A DNA stretch of 64,000 nucleotides from Alteromonas sp047556435 (GTDB lineage Bacteria; Pseudomonadota; Gammaproteobacteria; Enterobacterales; Alteromonadaceae). A model generated the notes under the pieces. It made no database searches, was not told the origin of the DNA, and was given only the letters and a program-made list of their open reading frames with translations. A program made the translations under genes and the position numbers. The stretch is from the NCBI RefSeq assembly GCF_047556435.1, contig NZ_CP180210.1, positions 682,001 through 746,000 on the forward strand, given 5' to 3'. Position 1 is the first letter of the stretch. The number at the start of each line of letters is the position of its first letter. Positions 24,277 to 35,300 of the stretch are shown one piece after another.

Positions 24277-25020
24277 TTATTTCGCCATCCAGTCCTTCAT
24301 ATCATCCAGGCTTTGGTAAGCCGTCATATCAACACTGAGCGGGGTCACAGAGCAATAGCCGTTTGCCACCGCCTCAAAGTCCGTTCCAGGGCCGGCATCC
24401 TGTTCTGCCCCAGCCGGGCCATACCAGAAAATTTGTCTGCCAAACGGGTCTTTATCTTCTACCATCCCTTCAGCACGATGTCTGCGGCCCTGGCGGGTAA
24501 CTTTAATGCCTTTGAGTTCCTCATATGGCACATCCGGCACGTTTACATTCAGGATTTGGTTTGCCGGTAGCGGGTGCTTCTGCAATTTTTTGATAATTTC
24601 CAGCACCACGCGGGCGGCGGTCTCAAAATGTTCCCCCTTTTTGCTGGTGAGAGAGACGGCAATGGCCGGCAGGCCCATGTAGCGGCCTTCTGTTGCTGCC
24701 GCCACAGTGCCAGAATAAATCACATCATCGCCCAGGTTTGCGCCGTGATTAATGCCCGACACCACCAGTTCAGGATCTTCTTTCAAAAACCGGTTTACGC
24801 CTAGATGAACACAGTCGGAAGGGGTGCCATTCACAGAATAAAAACCGCTGTCCATTTGCTGAATGCGCAAAGGCTGGTGCAACGACAGTGCATTGGAGGC
24901 ACCGCTGCAGTTTCTGTCCGGCGCGATTACGGTAACATCGTGTTCGCTGGCAATGGTCTGGTGCAAAATCGCCAGGCCCTTTGCGAATACGCCATCGTCG
25001 TTACTCATTAAAATTTTCAT
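24277..25020 (-). CDS. surE: 5'/3'-nucleotidase SurE
   Basis: 247 residues, normal length. The N-terminal metal site is MKILMSNDDGVFAKG (two Asp), with Ser and Asn ligands in NCSGASNALS and VSGINHGANLGDDVIYSGTVAAA. It dephosphorylates nucleoside monophosphates and short polyphosphate with Mn2+ or Mg2+. It lies 12 bp downstream of truD in the same operon. Confidence 0.96.
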   Translation of the reverse strand: MKILMSNDDGVFAKGLAILHQTIASEHDVTVIAPDRNCSGASNALSLHQPLRIQQMDSGFYSVNGTPSDCVHLGVNRFLKEDPELVVSGINHGANLGDDVIYSGTVAAATEGRYMGLPAIAVSLTSKKGEHFETAARVVLEIIKKLQKHPLPANQILNVNVPDVPYEELKGIKVTRQGRRHRAEGMVEDKDPFGRQIFWYGPAGAEQDAGPGTDFEAVANGYCSVTPLSVDMTAYQSLDDMKDWMAK

Positions 25021-25032
25021 GAATCTACCTGA

Positions 25033-26100
25033 CTATACGCTGTTGATTGGAGTGACCATATCGATGCATTCCCGCAACACAGACGTTGCGAAGCATCCGC
25101 TGGGAAGACTGAATGATACCGTTAATGTATCACCCTTACCTAACCATTCAAGCTGCTCAGGCCATATTTTTATCGCCCGGCGCTCCTGCTCAAAGCCGGC
25201 TGAAGCAAGAAAGTCGGTTACCCGCGGATGGGCCTGCGCCACGGCGCATTCCAGTTCCCGCGCCTCGCCTTGAGTGGGTAAGTTACCCGCACCCCATTGT
25301 GGAGCTGTAGGTGACAGGTCACCGGTTTCATAACGTTGGGGAATGGTGGTATCACTACCATCATCTACAAAAAAGCTGTTGGAGCCCGTCAGTACCAGCG
25401 TATCTCCCGGCAATACATGGTTGAATTGCTGTTTTTGAAGCCGCGTTGACACCACTTCGTTAAAGAACCAGCTTCGTAACGCGGAAAGCGCCATCGAACG
25501 CTTATTGCGGTGGCGAATCGTTTCGCCCTGGATCATGCGTTCTGCGAGTACCAGATTGCCGCCGCGCATCACTTCGCCCTGATCGTTCATACGCATAACG
25601 CCGAAGCGCTGTTCGCCGTAATAATTAGGCACACCCTGGGTGGCGATTTTCGACAGTGTGTCTTCAACCGCCTCGATGTTGTTCACCTGGCGAAGCTGAA
25701 TTTGAAACGCATTGCCTTTTAGCTGACCGGTTTTCAGCTTCTTATTATGGCGGGTGTGTTTCAATACCTTAACACCTTCCAGATTGAAGCCGGAAAAGTC
25801 GAAGTCAGCCTTGCCGGGTGCATGCAGGCCAAACCACTGGCGGGTGACAGCGTATTTATCTTTTCTGCCAGCATACGTTACCTGGCGTAGAGGAAGGCCG
25901 GTATAACGGGTCAGCTGTTCAGCCAGATATGCCGTGTTGGTGTTTTCCTTTTCAATAAACACAAACTGGTGTTCACCATCACCGGTGGGCTCGTAGCCTA
26001 ACTCTTCAGTTACCTGAAAATCGTCGGCCTGAAACTTAAACAGTCCCGTAGAGACCGGTCGGCCATATAAATATTCCCAGTGCTGTGTGGTTAACTCCAT
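25033..26100 (-). CDS. truD: tRNA pseudouridine(13) synthase TruD
   Basis: 355 residues. The catalytic Asp is in the TruD motif TYAGRKDKYAVTRQWF, with GNAFQIQLR, VPNYYGEQRFG and the TRUD insertion domain following. The N-terminal FQVTEELGYEPTGDGEHQFVFIEK is typical. It modifies U13 of tRNA-Glu. The start overlaps the ispF end by 10 bp. Confidence 0.96.
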   Translation of the reverse strand: MELTTQHWEYLYGRPVSTGLFKFQADDFQVTEELGYEPTGDGEHQFVFIEKENTNTAYLAEQLTRYTGLPLRQVTYAGRKDKYAVTRQWFGLHAPGKADFDFSGFNLEGVKVLKHTRHNKKLKTGQLKGNAFQIQLRQVNNIEAVEDTLSKIATQGVPNYYGEQRFGVMRMNDQGEVMRGGNLVLAERMIQGETIRHRNKRSMALSALRSWFFNEVVSTRLQKQQFNHVLPGDTLVLTGSNSFFVDDGSDTTIPQRYETGDLSPTAPQWGAGNLPTQGEARELECAVAQAHPRVTDFLASAGFEQERRAIKIWPEQLEWLGKGDTLTVSFSLPSGCFATSVLRECIDMVTPINSV

Positions 26101-26576
26101 GAGGGGTCCTTTTGCAGCAACACCACCGCATGGGCGGCAATGCCTTCTTTACGTCCGGTATAGCCAAGTTTTTCGGTGGTGGTCGCTTTCACATTGATAT
26201 CGTCAACCGGACAACTGCAGTCAGCTGCGATATTGTCGCGCATAGCGTCGATATGTGGAGCCATCTTTGGTGCCTGCGCTACAATTGTCATATCAGCATT
26301 CACCAGTCTGTAGCCCTTTTTTTCTACCTGTAGCATCACGTGCTTTAGCAACTCGCGTGAGTTGGCACCGGCGTAAGCATCGTCGGTGTCAGGGAAATGT
26401 TTGCCGATATCGCCAAGTGCCGCTGCGCCCAGCACCGCATCACATAGGGCGTGTATCAGTACGTCTCCATCTGAATGGGCTATCAGGCCTTGCTCGTACT
26501 CAATTTGCACACCGCCGATGGTGATGGGGCCATCACCACCGAACTTGTGTACATCGAATCCGTGTCCTATTCGCAT
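26091..26576 (-). CDS. ispF: 2-C-methyl-D-erythritol 2,4-cyclodiphosphate synthase IspF
   Basis: 161 residues from the ATG at 26576; the open frame extends upstream to 26810 but that part is only the ispD gene read out of frame. The start MRIGHGFDVHKFGG supplies metal ligands Asp8 and His10; IAHSDGDVLIHALCDA and GDIGKHFPDTD follow, with INVKATTTEKLGYTGR near the end. MEP pathway step five, cyclising CDP-ME phosphate. It overlaps the ispD end by 10 bp. Confidence 0.96.
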   Translation of the reverse strand: MRIGHGFDVHKFGGDGPITIGGVQIEYEQGLIAHSDGDVLIHALCDAVLGAAALGDIGKHFPDTDDAYAGANSRELLKHVMLQVEKKGYRLVNADMTIVAQAPKMAPHIDAMRDNIAADCSCPVDDINVKATTTEKLGYTGRKEGIAAHAVVLLQKDPSWS

Positions 26577-27289
26577 ACATTGTCCTGTGTTTCTTTTGCT
26601 AAACGTTCTAAATAAAATCCAGCCAGCGGCATATCTGCCGGGCGGGTTATTTTTATGTTGGCAGGGTTGGCATCGATCAATGCGACGGTAAATCCGGCCA
26701 TTTCCATTGCCGATGCTTCGTCTGTGACGGGACGTTCCTGCGCCAGTGATGAGGTCAGTGCATCTTTGAGTAACTGCGCGGGAAACAATTGTGGCGTTAG
26801 CGCATGCCATAAGTCGTCGCGGCTCTCGGTATGAGAAATGGTATGCGACTGGCTTACTGCGCGCTTCATGGTGTCTCTTACCGGAGTTGCCAGAATACCA
26901 CCGGCTATTCCGGTCTGGCTTATCACACCAAGCAGATTGTCGATATCAGTGTGACTCAGGCAGGGGCGGGCGGCGTCGTGCACCAGTGCCCAACAGTCTT
27001 CAGGTAATGCTGATAGCGCATTGAGAACTGAGTTTGCGCGTTCGCTACCACCCTCGACGATGGTTAACCAATCTGCTGCGGCAACGGGCAACGCATGAAA
27101 GTAAGGGTCTTGTGGGCTTAACGCCACTACGACATGCTCGATAGCCGGATGACTGATCAGGGCGTCCAGTGTGTGTTCGATAATCGTTTTGCCAGCCAGC
27201 GACAGATACTGTTTGGGACGATCAGCCTGCATACGGCTACCAACACCAGCAGCAGGAACAACCGCGATAATTCGGGGGGATGTGTTCAT
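26567..27289 (-). CDS. ispD: 2-C-methyl-D-erythritol 4-phosphate cytidylyltransferase IspD
   Basis: 240 residues. The nucleotide-binding motif is VVPAAGVGSRMQADRPKQYLSLAGKTIIEHTL; ALVHDAARPCL and TPQLFPAQLL are conserved. MEP pathway step three: forms CDP-methylerythritol from MEP and CTP. It lies 9 bp downstream of ftsB, the E. coli order. Confidence 0.96.
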   Translation of the reverse strand: MNTSPRIIAVVPAAGVGSRMQADRPKQYLSLAGKTIIEHTLDALISHPAIEHVVVALSPQDPYFHALPVAAADWLTIVEGGSERANSVLNALSALPEDCWALVHDAARPCLSHTDIDNLLGVISQTGIAGGILATPVRDTMKRAVSQSHTISHTESRDDLWHALTPQLFPAQLLKDALTSSLAQERPVTDEASAMEMAGFTVALIDANPANIKITRPADMPLAGFYLERLAKETQDNVCE

Positions 27290-27298
27290 TAATTGATT

Positions 27299-27598
27299 TT
27301 AGTCATTGTCAGCAGGCAGAATACGATAAAAAGTTTCGCCTTCTTTAATCAGTCCCAGCTCATTACGTGCACGCTCTTCAATCGCTTCCAGGCCAATTTT
27401 CAAATCGTTAATATCCGCTTGCAGCAGCGCATTTCGTTGAGACAGATTGGCATTTTGAAGAGACTGTTTATGGACTTCCTGTTCGCGCGCGAGATAGTCC
27501 GGGATACTGTTTTTACCTGACCATAGCCGGTACTGCAGCAAACCCAGCAAGAGCAGTAATACAATGGTAACCCATCTATCTTGCCACACGGTTATCAC
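27299..27598 (-). CDS. ftsB: Cell division protein FtsB
   Basis: 99 residues: a short cytoplasmic N-terminus, one membrane helix (WVTIVLLLLLGLLQYRLW), then a periplasmic coiled coil (QSLQNANLSQRNALLQADINDLK) and the terminal ARNELGLIKEGETFYRI motif. It forms the FtsQLB divisome complex. First gene of the cluster reaching to rpoS. Confidence 0.95.
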   Translation of the reverse strand: MITVWQDRWVTIVLLLLLGLLQYRLWSGKNSIPDYLAREQEVHKQSLQNANLSQRNALLQADINDLKIGLEAIEERARNELGLIKEGETFYRILPADND

Positions 27599-27870
27599 CT
27601 GTTGTTATTGGATTCGGAGTTATCGCCAACATGGGCGACAGGCGCCGCCAGTGGCTGCGCCTGATTTGTGACTTATTATGCCGTGCCAGAACACTATTGC
27701 AAAGGGTAAGGAAAGGTCTGGCCAAGTTTATGCGCACCAGAGGCCACCAGAATAAGGTAATCGCTACCGGACTGCCCGGGTAATAACCCGTGTTGGTAAG
27801 GCTGATGTGTGCTCCTGAGTCCGGTCCCTGTGACTTTAGCAGGGAGCGTTTTCGGAAGCACACGTATGGT

Positions 27871-29583
27871 CTAGTTACTATTGCCAAGTTTGCCTTTCAG
27901 CTTGTCCAGCAATTTGTTTTTCTGCTTATCGACGACGCTGGACAACTGGGTTTTCAGCAGTTCATCCAGTTGGGCCGTGTCGCCCTGAGCCGCATTTAGC
28001 ATGGTTGTAATGTCAACAAGCTGGCCGGACGCAGCGTCTTGTTGCTCAGCAACCATGGCATTAAGCTTGGCGTTGAGTTCGTCCAGTTTATCCTGTTGCG
28101 AGGCAGTCAGCTGCGTGAGTGCCATCTGCGCCAGTTGATTATCAAGATCCGAGCTGATGCCAAAATCCGGGTCTGATAAGGTACCCGCTAAACTCATGTC
28201 CATCGACAGACTGGATAACCCCTGGAGTGCCTTAGCAATCGCGGTAGTGATGTCATTGCTTCCCGTCGCTTGCATCGCCAGTTCACGAAGATTAACGGTA
28301 CCGGTTCCGGATAACAGGTTGTTTTCCACGGTCATAGATCCGGTTGTCTGCATCAGGGCGCGAGTGAGCGTAGCATTCAGCTTTTCGTTCTGGCTGAACG
28401 GTATATCAGAGAGATTCACACCGGCCAGCGACCATTGCTGGCTGGCATCCACACCGTCATTGTCTATCCAGAACTGACCGCTCGATTCAAACTGTTTCAA
28501 CAACTCGCCTGCCGCGGCAATAGTAAATGTGGTCGGCTCGCCGACGATAGGATGCGTATTCGTGATATTTTTCCAGACGCTGGTAATAGACTCTTCTTTC
28601 CACTTCACGGAGACGTCAGCCTGACGAACCAGAACAGAGGGCAGGTCGCCGCTTTCCTCTTGTACACCTTCCTCACCCTGAAGCAGTGGCAGCACGATTT
28701 GAACCGCTGACATCAGGTATTCGGTATATTCAGCCGCCTTTTCGCCAAACACAAACTGGGTAACCTGCTCAAGCGCCGCCTGATCACCGGCAATGACGCC
28801 TTTGAGTAATTCATAATCTTGTTTGGGGGCATTTTTCAGTGCTTCTACACTGCCTGCCAATGCTGTTTTGGCTTCTTTGGCTTTTTCGGTGAAGTTACCG
28901 ATAAGTGCTTTATCCTGGCGAATTTCTTCTTTTAGCTTATCCAGGGTTTCCTTAGCCTGAAGTAATGCCTGTGGATCGCTGTAATCCGTTTCTTTAAGCT
29001 GATTGATCTGCGTTTTATAGTACTCCAGTCTTTCTTTATCAGGCAGTGACTCATAATCGGATTTAAGACCCTCTGAATACTGTGAGTACGTTTCTTGCGC
29101 GTCTTCAACAGCAGCGCTGGTCTTCAACGGATTACGGGCCAGCAGCTCATCTACCGATGGCACCGCGTCCTGCGCTTTGGCTTTTATTTCGTCAAAAGAG
29201 AGAGAATTGGTCGGCTGACGATACACTTCGCCGGGTGTTTCCCGAGGCTGGTCAAACTGTACCTCAAGTAACTTCAGGTTATTAACGATCACGCGGTTTG
29301 ATAACAGCGGCATCAGTTCAACGTCGGCTTGCGCGGTACCAATAAGAACTTGGTTTCGTTCAGGATGAACGGCGTCTGTCAGTCCGATTCCGTGCATTTC
29401 TACTTCAACCGGAAACAGACTATGATCGAACTCTGCGATATCGACCTCTGCGCCATAAGACTCTGAAAGTTTAGATTCCAGAATGCTTTTGATAATGGTA
29501 TTGGCGAAAATCCAATAGCCGAGAATAATCAGCACCAGTGCCGCCAGTACGATGTAGCGACGACGAAACCCCTTACTGCTCAT
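27871..29583 (-). CDS. TIGR03545-like membrane-anchored protein (AsmA-like)
   Basis: 570 residues. It has one N-terminal membrane helix (YIVLAALVLIILGYWIFAN) followed by an AsmA-like start (VDIAEFDHSLFPVEVEMHGIGLTD), a long charged coiled-coil middle (about 180-260) and a C-terminal part rich in repeated short strands and helices. The pattern fits the uncharacterised TIGR03545 family seen in marine gammaproteobacteria. The role may be in envelope biogenesis by analogy with AsmA-like proteins; that is inference. The 27599-27870 gap holds no clear gene. Confidence 0.7.
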   Translation of the reverse strand: MSSKGFRRRYIVLAALVLIILGYWIFANTIIKSILESKLSESYGAEVDIAEFDHSLFPVEVEMHGIGLTDAVHPERNQVLIGTAQADVELMPLLSNRVIVNNLKLLEVQFDQPRETPGEVYRQPTNSLSFDEIKAKAQDAVPSVDELLARNPLKTSAAVEDAQETYSQYSEGLKSDYESLPDKERLEYYKTQINQLKETDYSDPQALLQAKETLDKLKEEIRQDKALIGNFTEKAKEAKTALAGSVEALKNAPKQDYELLKGVIAGDQAALEQVTQFVFGEKAAEYTEYLMSAVQIVLPLLQGEEGVQEESGDLPSVLVRQADVSVKWKEESITSVWKNITNTHPIVGEPTTFTIAAAGELLKQFESSGQFWIDNDGVDASQQWSLAGVNLSDIPFSQNEKLNATLTRALMQTTGSMTVENNLLSGTGTVNLRELAMQATGSNDITTAIAKALQGLSSLSMDMSLAGTLSDPDFGISSDLDNQLAQMALTQLTASQQDKLDELNAKLNAMVAEQQDAASGQLVDITTMLNAAQGDTAQLDELLKTQLSSVVDKQKNKLLDKLKGKLGNSN

Positions 29584-30020
29584 ACCTTCACTCCTTGTAG
29601 TTCACGCAACCTGTTTATGCCAACGCTCATGAGAATTTGCGCTATACGTGGTGGCGGTTTAAAAACACAGGCACGGTGTCACCGCCGGGTGGCTTACCCG
29701 TAGTAAGGCAGTAACCCAACAATGAACCACAACACTGCTGACAATGCACCCTGTGAACGGAAAACTGGCGACAGCTGCTTACATTCAATGATGGAGTAAG
29801 CAGCGTGACTTCAGCGTGTCTTTGTGTAATTGACGCTAAGTGGCCAGATCCCCACCCAATCCCCAGTGGCTCAGCAGTTAGTCTATGACAAAGGTGGGTG
29901 CCAGTACAGCGCAACCCTTTTCCGGTATACCGGCAACGTTACAAAACTGATCACTCTTGCAGTAATGCAACCGTGACATAGCCAGACAAATGCGGCGCGT
30001 GCCTTGATACTACGACACCC
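29584..30020. other. 437-bp intergenic region without a supported gene
   Basis: The frame at 29642-29914 (minus) is cysteine- and histidine-rich with no recognisable fold or ribosome site and is most likely chance. The promoter of the TIGR03545-like gene should lie just right of 29583. Nothing else stands out. Confidence 0.5.
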
Positions 30021-31661
30021 TTACCTTTCCAGTTTAAACCCATCGGTGATGGCTTTGAGTGCCTCACAACTTTTTCGCAGCATTTCACTGGTCCTGGCCA
30101 GTTCCTGTGAAGAAGACAGACTCAGGTCGGCGGAGCCAGACAGATCGTTTATTCGCATATTCACTTCTTTCGCCGCTTCGGCTTGTTGCTCGGTGGCAGT
30201 GGCAATTTCGCTGTTCATCGACACGATATCATTCATTAATGTATCAGCCCGTTGCAGACTCTGGTTTGCATGAGCCGTTTTATCACTGGTTCCGACAGCG
30301 GCTTCCTGACTGTTTTTTACTGCGCTTACCGCTGCGCTGGCACCACTTTGAAGCTTTTCGATCATTACCTGAATTTCATCGGTACTTTGTCCGGTGCGGC
30401 TGGCCAGTGTGCGCACTTCATCGGCCACCACAGCGAAGCCGCGGCCTTGTTCGCCAGCCCGCGCGGCTTCGATGGCGGCGTTCAGTGCCAGAAGGTTAGT
30501 TTGCTCGGCAATGCCCCGAATGACATCCAGCACCGAGCCAATACTTTGCGACTGACTGGCCAGAGCATCTACTACGCTGTTCACTGACTCGATTTCTGTG
30601 CTCAAGTCGCGCATATCATTTACCGCAACTTCAACCACTTTGGCAGCTTGCTGAATATGGTTACGGGCCTCTTCGGTAGACTGATTTGCGGTTTCGGCAT
30701 GTTGCGAGACGTCCTGGATTTGTGTTGTCATCTGCTCCATTGCAGCCGCAACCTGCAAGGTATTCTGGCTCTGAGATTGTGACTGGGCATTGCTGGCACT
30801 GCTTGCCTTATCAAGTTGATTCGCCTGCTCTGTTACCTGCGACAGAGTGCGACGAACGGCGATAAGAGAGTGACGCATTTTCTCGGTGTACTCATTGAAG
30901 TAGCGCGCCAGTCGCGTCATCTCATCTGCACCATCTTCAGGTAGTGCCTGGGTAAGATCGCCTTCTCCTTTGGCAATGTCTTTCATACTTTCTGTGACCT
31001 GCTGAACCGGACGCACGACGCTACCGCCAATCAGTGCCATCAGCCCAGCCACAAGCAAAATGCTGACGATGCTGGCAGCAATAAACAGGTTTCTTAGCTG
31101 AGAGTATTCAGCATCAAGGCGGGTTAAATAGATACCAGAACCAATAGTCCAGCCCCAGGGTTTGAATTGTTTTACATAAGAAATTTTTTCGGTAGGTTCT
31201 GTTTCGCCAGGCAGGGGCCAGACCTACTCAACAAAGCCCGCTCCCTGTTGCTGAACCACCTCTGCCATTTCGGAGAAAAAGCGCTTACCGTTGGCATCTT
31301 CAAAACTTCGCAGGTCCTGACCGTCCAGGTCGGCTCGCATAGGGTGCATCACCATGCGGGGTAAATCATCCTGCACCCAGTAGTAGTTGTTATCGTCGTA
31401 TCTCAGTGTGGCGATAGTCTCAAGTGCCCGGCTTTTTGCTTCTTCCTCCGACAGTTGGCCGGACGATACACGCTGAGCAAACGCGGCGGCCACGCTGTGC
31501 GCGGTTTCTACCAGGTGTTGATTTTCGCTAAAAGCTTGTTGGCGCAATGCCTCGTGATGGCGGTTGAGCGCTAAAATAGTGAGCAGAGTCAGAATAATAG
31601 CCATCAATAGGGTGATAAACGTGAGTCGTTGAGTCAGGCTGAAACGGCGCAACCAAAGCAT
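30021..31661 (-). pseudogene. Methyl-accepting chemotaxis protein interrupted by one in-frame TAG
   Basis: The full frame would encode 546 codons: N-terminal membrane helix (LTFITLLMAIILTLLTILAL), single Cache-type periplasmic sensor (YYWVQDDLPRMVMHPM), second helix (IVSILLVAGLMALIGG), HAMP, and the signalling domain with the hairpin tip IRGIAEQTNLLALNAAIEAARAGEQGRGFAVVADEVR. Codon 146 (31224-31226) is TAG where the family has Tyr (GFVE-stop-VWPLPGETEP; normally GFVEYxWPKPG). The frame is identical on both sides, so a single substitution explains it. The start at 31661 has GAGAGG 6 bp upstream. Either a recent pseudogene, a read-through gene or a sequence error. Confidence 0.88.
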
Positions 31662-32328
31662 GCCATACCTCTCTTTTATTGTTGTTAACTGACACCAAAT
31701 AGTAACGTGCACCTGCCTTGCCAACGCGCGCACAAGCGCGCCACGGCATTGCCTCTACTTCATACAGCGAGTGTGTGCACGGTATCAGTATCAGTCCCTG
31801 GGACATTGCCTGGCATGAGTGACTAACATAAAAGGCCGCGCCGCCATCATGGCACAGCATCCTGTTAGCCCGCACCAGAGCTGTTGCCGCCCGTTTTATC
31901 GCCAGGTCAAATATTGGACATCTGCATGTACACAGGCCTGCCTTCAGGTATTTCTACTGAATACCGGTTTGGGCTGATACCTGTTAACAGTGTAGTAAGA
32001 ATTTCTGAAAAGGCGTTATTTGCGTTAATTTCACCTTTTTAAGCGACCAAACCCAGTCAAAAAAAACGTTATTTTGCAAAATCATCAACTGCCCGCAAAA
32101 GTTGACACAAAGGGGGTTGGCGGATGATAGGGGTGTGCTAGTATCCGCGCCGGATCAGCGCTATCGTGATCTTCTGCAGGTACAGGTAGTTATAAAGAGA
32201 CTAAAGCGCAATACGTAAGCGACTTCGACTTTACTTGCTATTTGCCGAATTCGTCGCCAATGTGGCGATAATGAAGATTTTTTATACAAAGGTTTTTTGT
32301 TTTCCAGTTTTAATTCATAAGGGTTGCA
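31662..32328. other. 667-bp divergent region, chemoreceptor / putA
   Basis: No supported gene (the minus frame at 31528-31875 lacks any family feature). A candidate putA promoter is listed separately. The stretch before putA is T-rich. Confidence 0.5.
32102..32130 (+). promoter_or_regulatory. Candidate putA promoter
   Basis: TTGACA (32102-32107), 17-bp spacer, TGATAG (32125-32130), which is a good -35 with a moderate -10. It would give a leader of about 190 bases before putA. Confidence 0.4.
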
Positions 32329-35300
32329 ATGCTCACTAACGACGATCTTTATACAACGACTCCCTTACGCCAGCGTATTCGCGATTATTACCGAATCAGC
32401 GAGTCGGTGGCGATTGACCAGATCCTGCCGATTGCAGAGGTCAACCCCAGAGCCCGAAGCAAGGCATGGGAACGTGCAAGAAAAATGGTGTTAAAAATAC
32501 GCCGTGATCAGGAAGGTCATGGTGGCGTCGATGCCTTGTTGCACGAGTATTCATTGTCTACTGCCGAAGGTGTGGTGCTGATGTGCCTGGCTGAGGCACT
32601 TTTGCGGGTACCGGATCAGGAAACGCAAGACGAGCTTATTCGTGACAAGTTGTCAAAAGGCCAGTGGACTCCCCACCTTGGCAATTCTGAATCACTCTTT
32701 GTAAACGCTTCGGCCTGGGGCCTGCTGCTAACCGGTAACATGGTTAACTATGCGGACAAGCGCAAAAAAGAACAGTTCGGCCTGCTGAAACAGACCCTTG
32801 GGCGTCTTGGAGAGCCGGTTATCCGCCGCGCAATGAACATCGCGATGCGGGTTATGGGCCGTCAGTTCGTAATGGGCGAAACCATTGAGGATGCAGTAAA
32901 GCGCGCCGAAGAGAAAGAGAAGAAAGGTTACGTCTATTCCTATGACATGCTGGGCGAAGGTGCCCGCACGATGAAGGATGCTGACCGCTACTATGACGCG
33001 TATGTGAAAGCGATTAAAGAAATCGGCAAGGCGGCAAAGGGGCGTGGTCCAAAGCGTTCTCCCGGTATTTCCGTCAAGCTCTCTGCAATTCATCCGCGTT
33101 TTGAATTTCTGCAGCGCGAACGGGCCATGGCAGAAATCCCCAAGCGCCTGAAAGATTTGTGCATGATGGCCAAAGAGTATGACATTGGCCTGACGGTGGA
33201 TGCTGAAGAAGCAGATCGTCTGGATTTGTCTTTGGATATCATCGAGGAAGTGTTCAGCGATAAAGATCTGGAGGGCTGGACGGGTTTTGGTCTGGCAGTT
33301 CAGGCTTATCAAAAGCGCGCGATCCACGTCATCGAGTGGCTGCGCGAGCTGACAATACGGGTTGGCAGAACCCTGATGGTGCGCCTGGTAAAAGGGGCGT
33401 ACTGGGACACCGAAATTAAACTGACGCAACAGGCAGGGCTGGAAGAATTTCCTGTCTTTACCCGTAAATCGTCAACCGATGTGTCTTATCACGCCTGTGC
33501 CAATCGCCTGCTGGATTATCGCGATACCATTTATCCCCAGTTCGCCACGCACAATGCTTACTCGGCATCGGTAATTATTGAACTTGCCGGTGATGATAAA
33601 GAAGGGTTCGAGTTCCAGTGCCTGCACGGCATGGGGGATACGTTATACGACCAGGTAGTAACCGAAGATAAAATCCAGTGCCGGGTGTATGCACCGGTTG
33701 GTGAGCACGAAGATTTGCTGGCCTATCTGGTTCGTCGCCTGCTGGAGAACGGCGCAAACTCATCGTTTGTTAACGCCATAGTAGACGATGAAAAGCCGGT
33801 TGAGTCACTGCTGGAAGATCCGGTTGAGAAAACTCAACGTCTGAAAGTGCGTTATAACAAACTGATTAAAACCCCGCGCGGATTGTACGCGCCGGAACGT
33901 GATAACTCTCGCGGTTTAGACCTGACAGACGTCAATGCTGTACATGCGTTGCAGCATGAGCTGTCTCGCTGGAAAGACTTCTATCGGGTAGATGAAAGCG
34001 ACATCCCCGAAAACGGCACGGCTGTGAGAAGTCCGTCAAATCACAGTGACATCGTGGGCTATCACGTCTATACCACGCAGGAAGAAATGCTGGCCTCACT
34101 GGATAAAGTCAGTGATGGCTTCCAGGCCTGGTCAAAACGCCCTGTTGAGGAGCGTGCGGAAATTCTTAATCGCACTGCCGATGCACTGGAGCGTCACATG
34201 GCTGAGCTTATCGCCATCTGTGTGCGCGAAGCCGGTAAAGTGGCTCAGGACAGCATTGATGAAGTGCGCGAAGCTGTCGACTTCTGTCGTTACTACGCAG
34301 TGCGAGGACAGGAGCTTGCTGAAGATCAGCGTTTACTGCCCCGTGGCGTGACATTATGTATCAGTCCATGGAACTTTCCGCTGGCGATATTTATGGGACA
34401 GGTCGCAGCGGCGCTGGTAACCGGGAACACGGTGCTGGCAAAACCTGCCGAGCAGACCAGTATTATCGCCAAGCGCGCGATAGATATTATGCACTCAGTC
34501 GGCCTGCCGGAAGATGCGCTGCAATTGATCATTTCACCAGGAAAAGGCGTGGGTGAGACCCTACTGCCTGATGAACGCATCAAAGCGGTAATGTTCACCG
34601 GTTCCACACAAACCGGGACACTGATTTCTCAGACACTGGCTAACCGGGGCGGTGAGCAGGTGCCGTTGATTGCTGAAACCGGTGGTCAGAACTGCATGAT
34701 TGTGGATTCCACTGCCCTCCCGGAACAGGTGGTTGATGATGTAGTGCATTCAGGTTTCCAAAGTGCCGGTCAACGCTGTTCAGCACTTCGGGTGCTGTTT
34801 GTACAGGAAGAAATTGCTGACAAACTGACTGAAATGTTAATAGGCGCAATGAAAGAGCTGAAAGTGGGCGATCCGGCGTATTTGTATACAGATATTGGTC
34901 CGGTGATTGACGGTAAAGCCCATAAGTCACTGACTGACCATGAGAAATACATGGAAGGCAAAGGTAAGCTGTTGTACCGCGCGGCATTGCCGGAAGTGGC
35001 AGAAAATGGCACCTATTTCCCGCCAACGCTCTACCAGATAGACAACATTAATGTGTTGGAAAAAGAAGTGTTTGGCCCGGTTGTACATATTGTGCGCTTT
35101 AAGGCCAAGCAACTGGAAGAGGTGTTAAACCAAATCAACGGGACAGGCTATGGGCTGACCATGGGCGTCCATTCGCGCATTGAAGAACGTGGTCACGAGC
35201 TGGCAGCTAAGAGTCGTGCCGGTAACGTCTATATCAACCGCAATATGATTGGTGCGATTGTTGGCGTGCAACCCTTTGGCGGACGCGGCCTGTCTGGAAC

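Noticed and set aside
29642..29914. 90-residue minus-strand frame after the TIGR03545-like gene
   Set aside because: No ribosome site or family resemblance; rich in Cys and His by chance.
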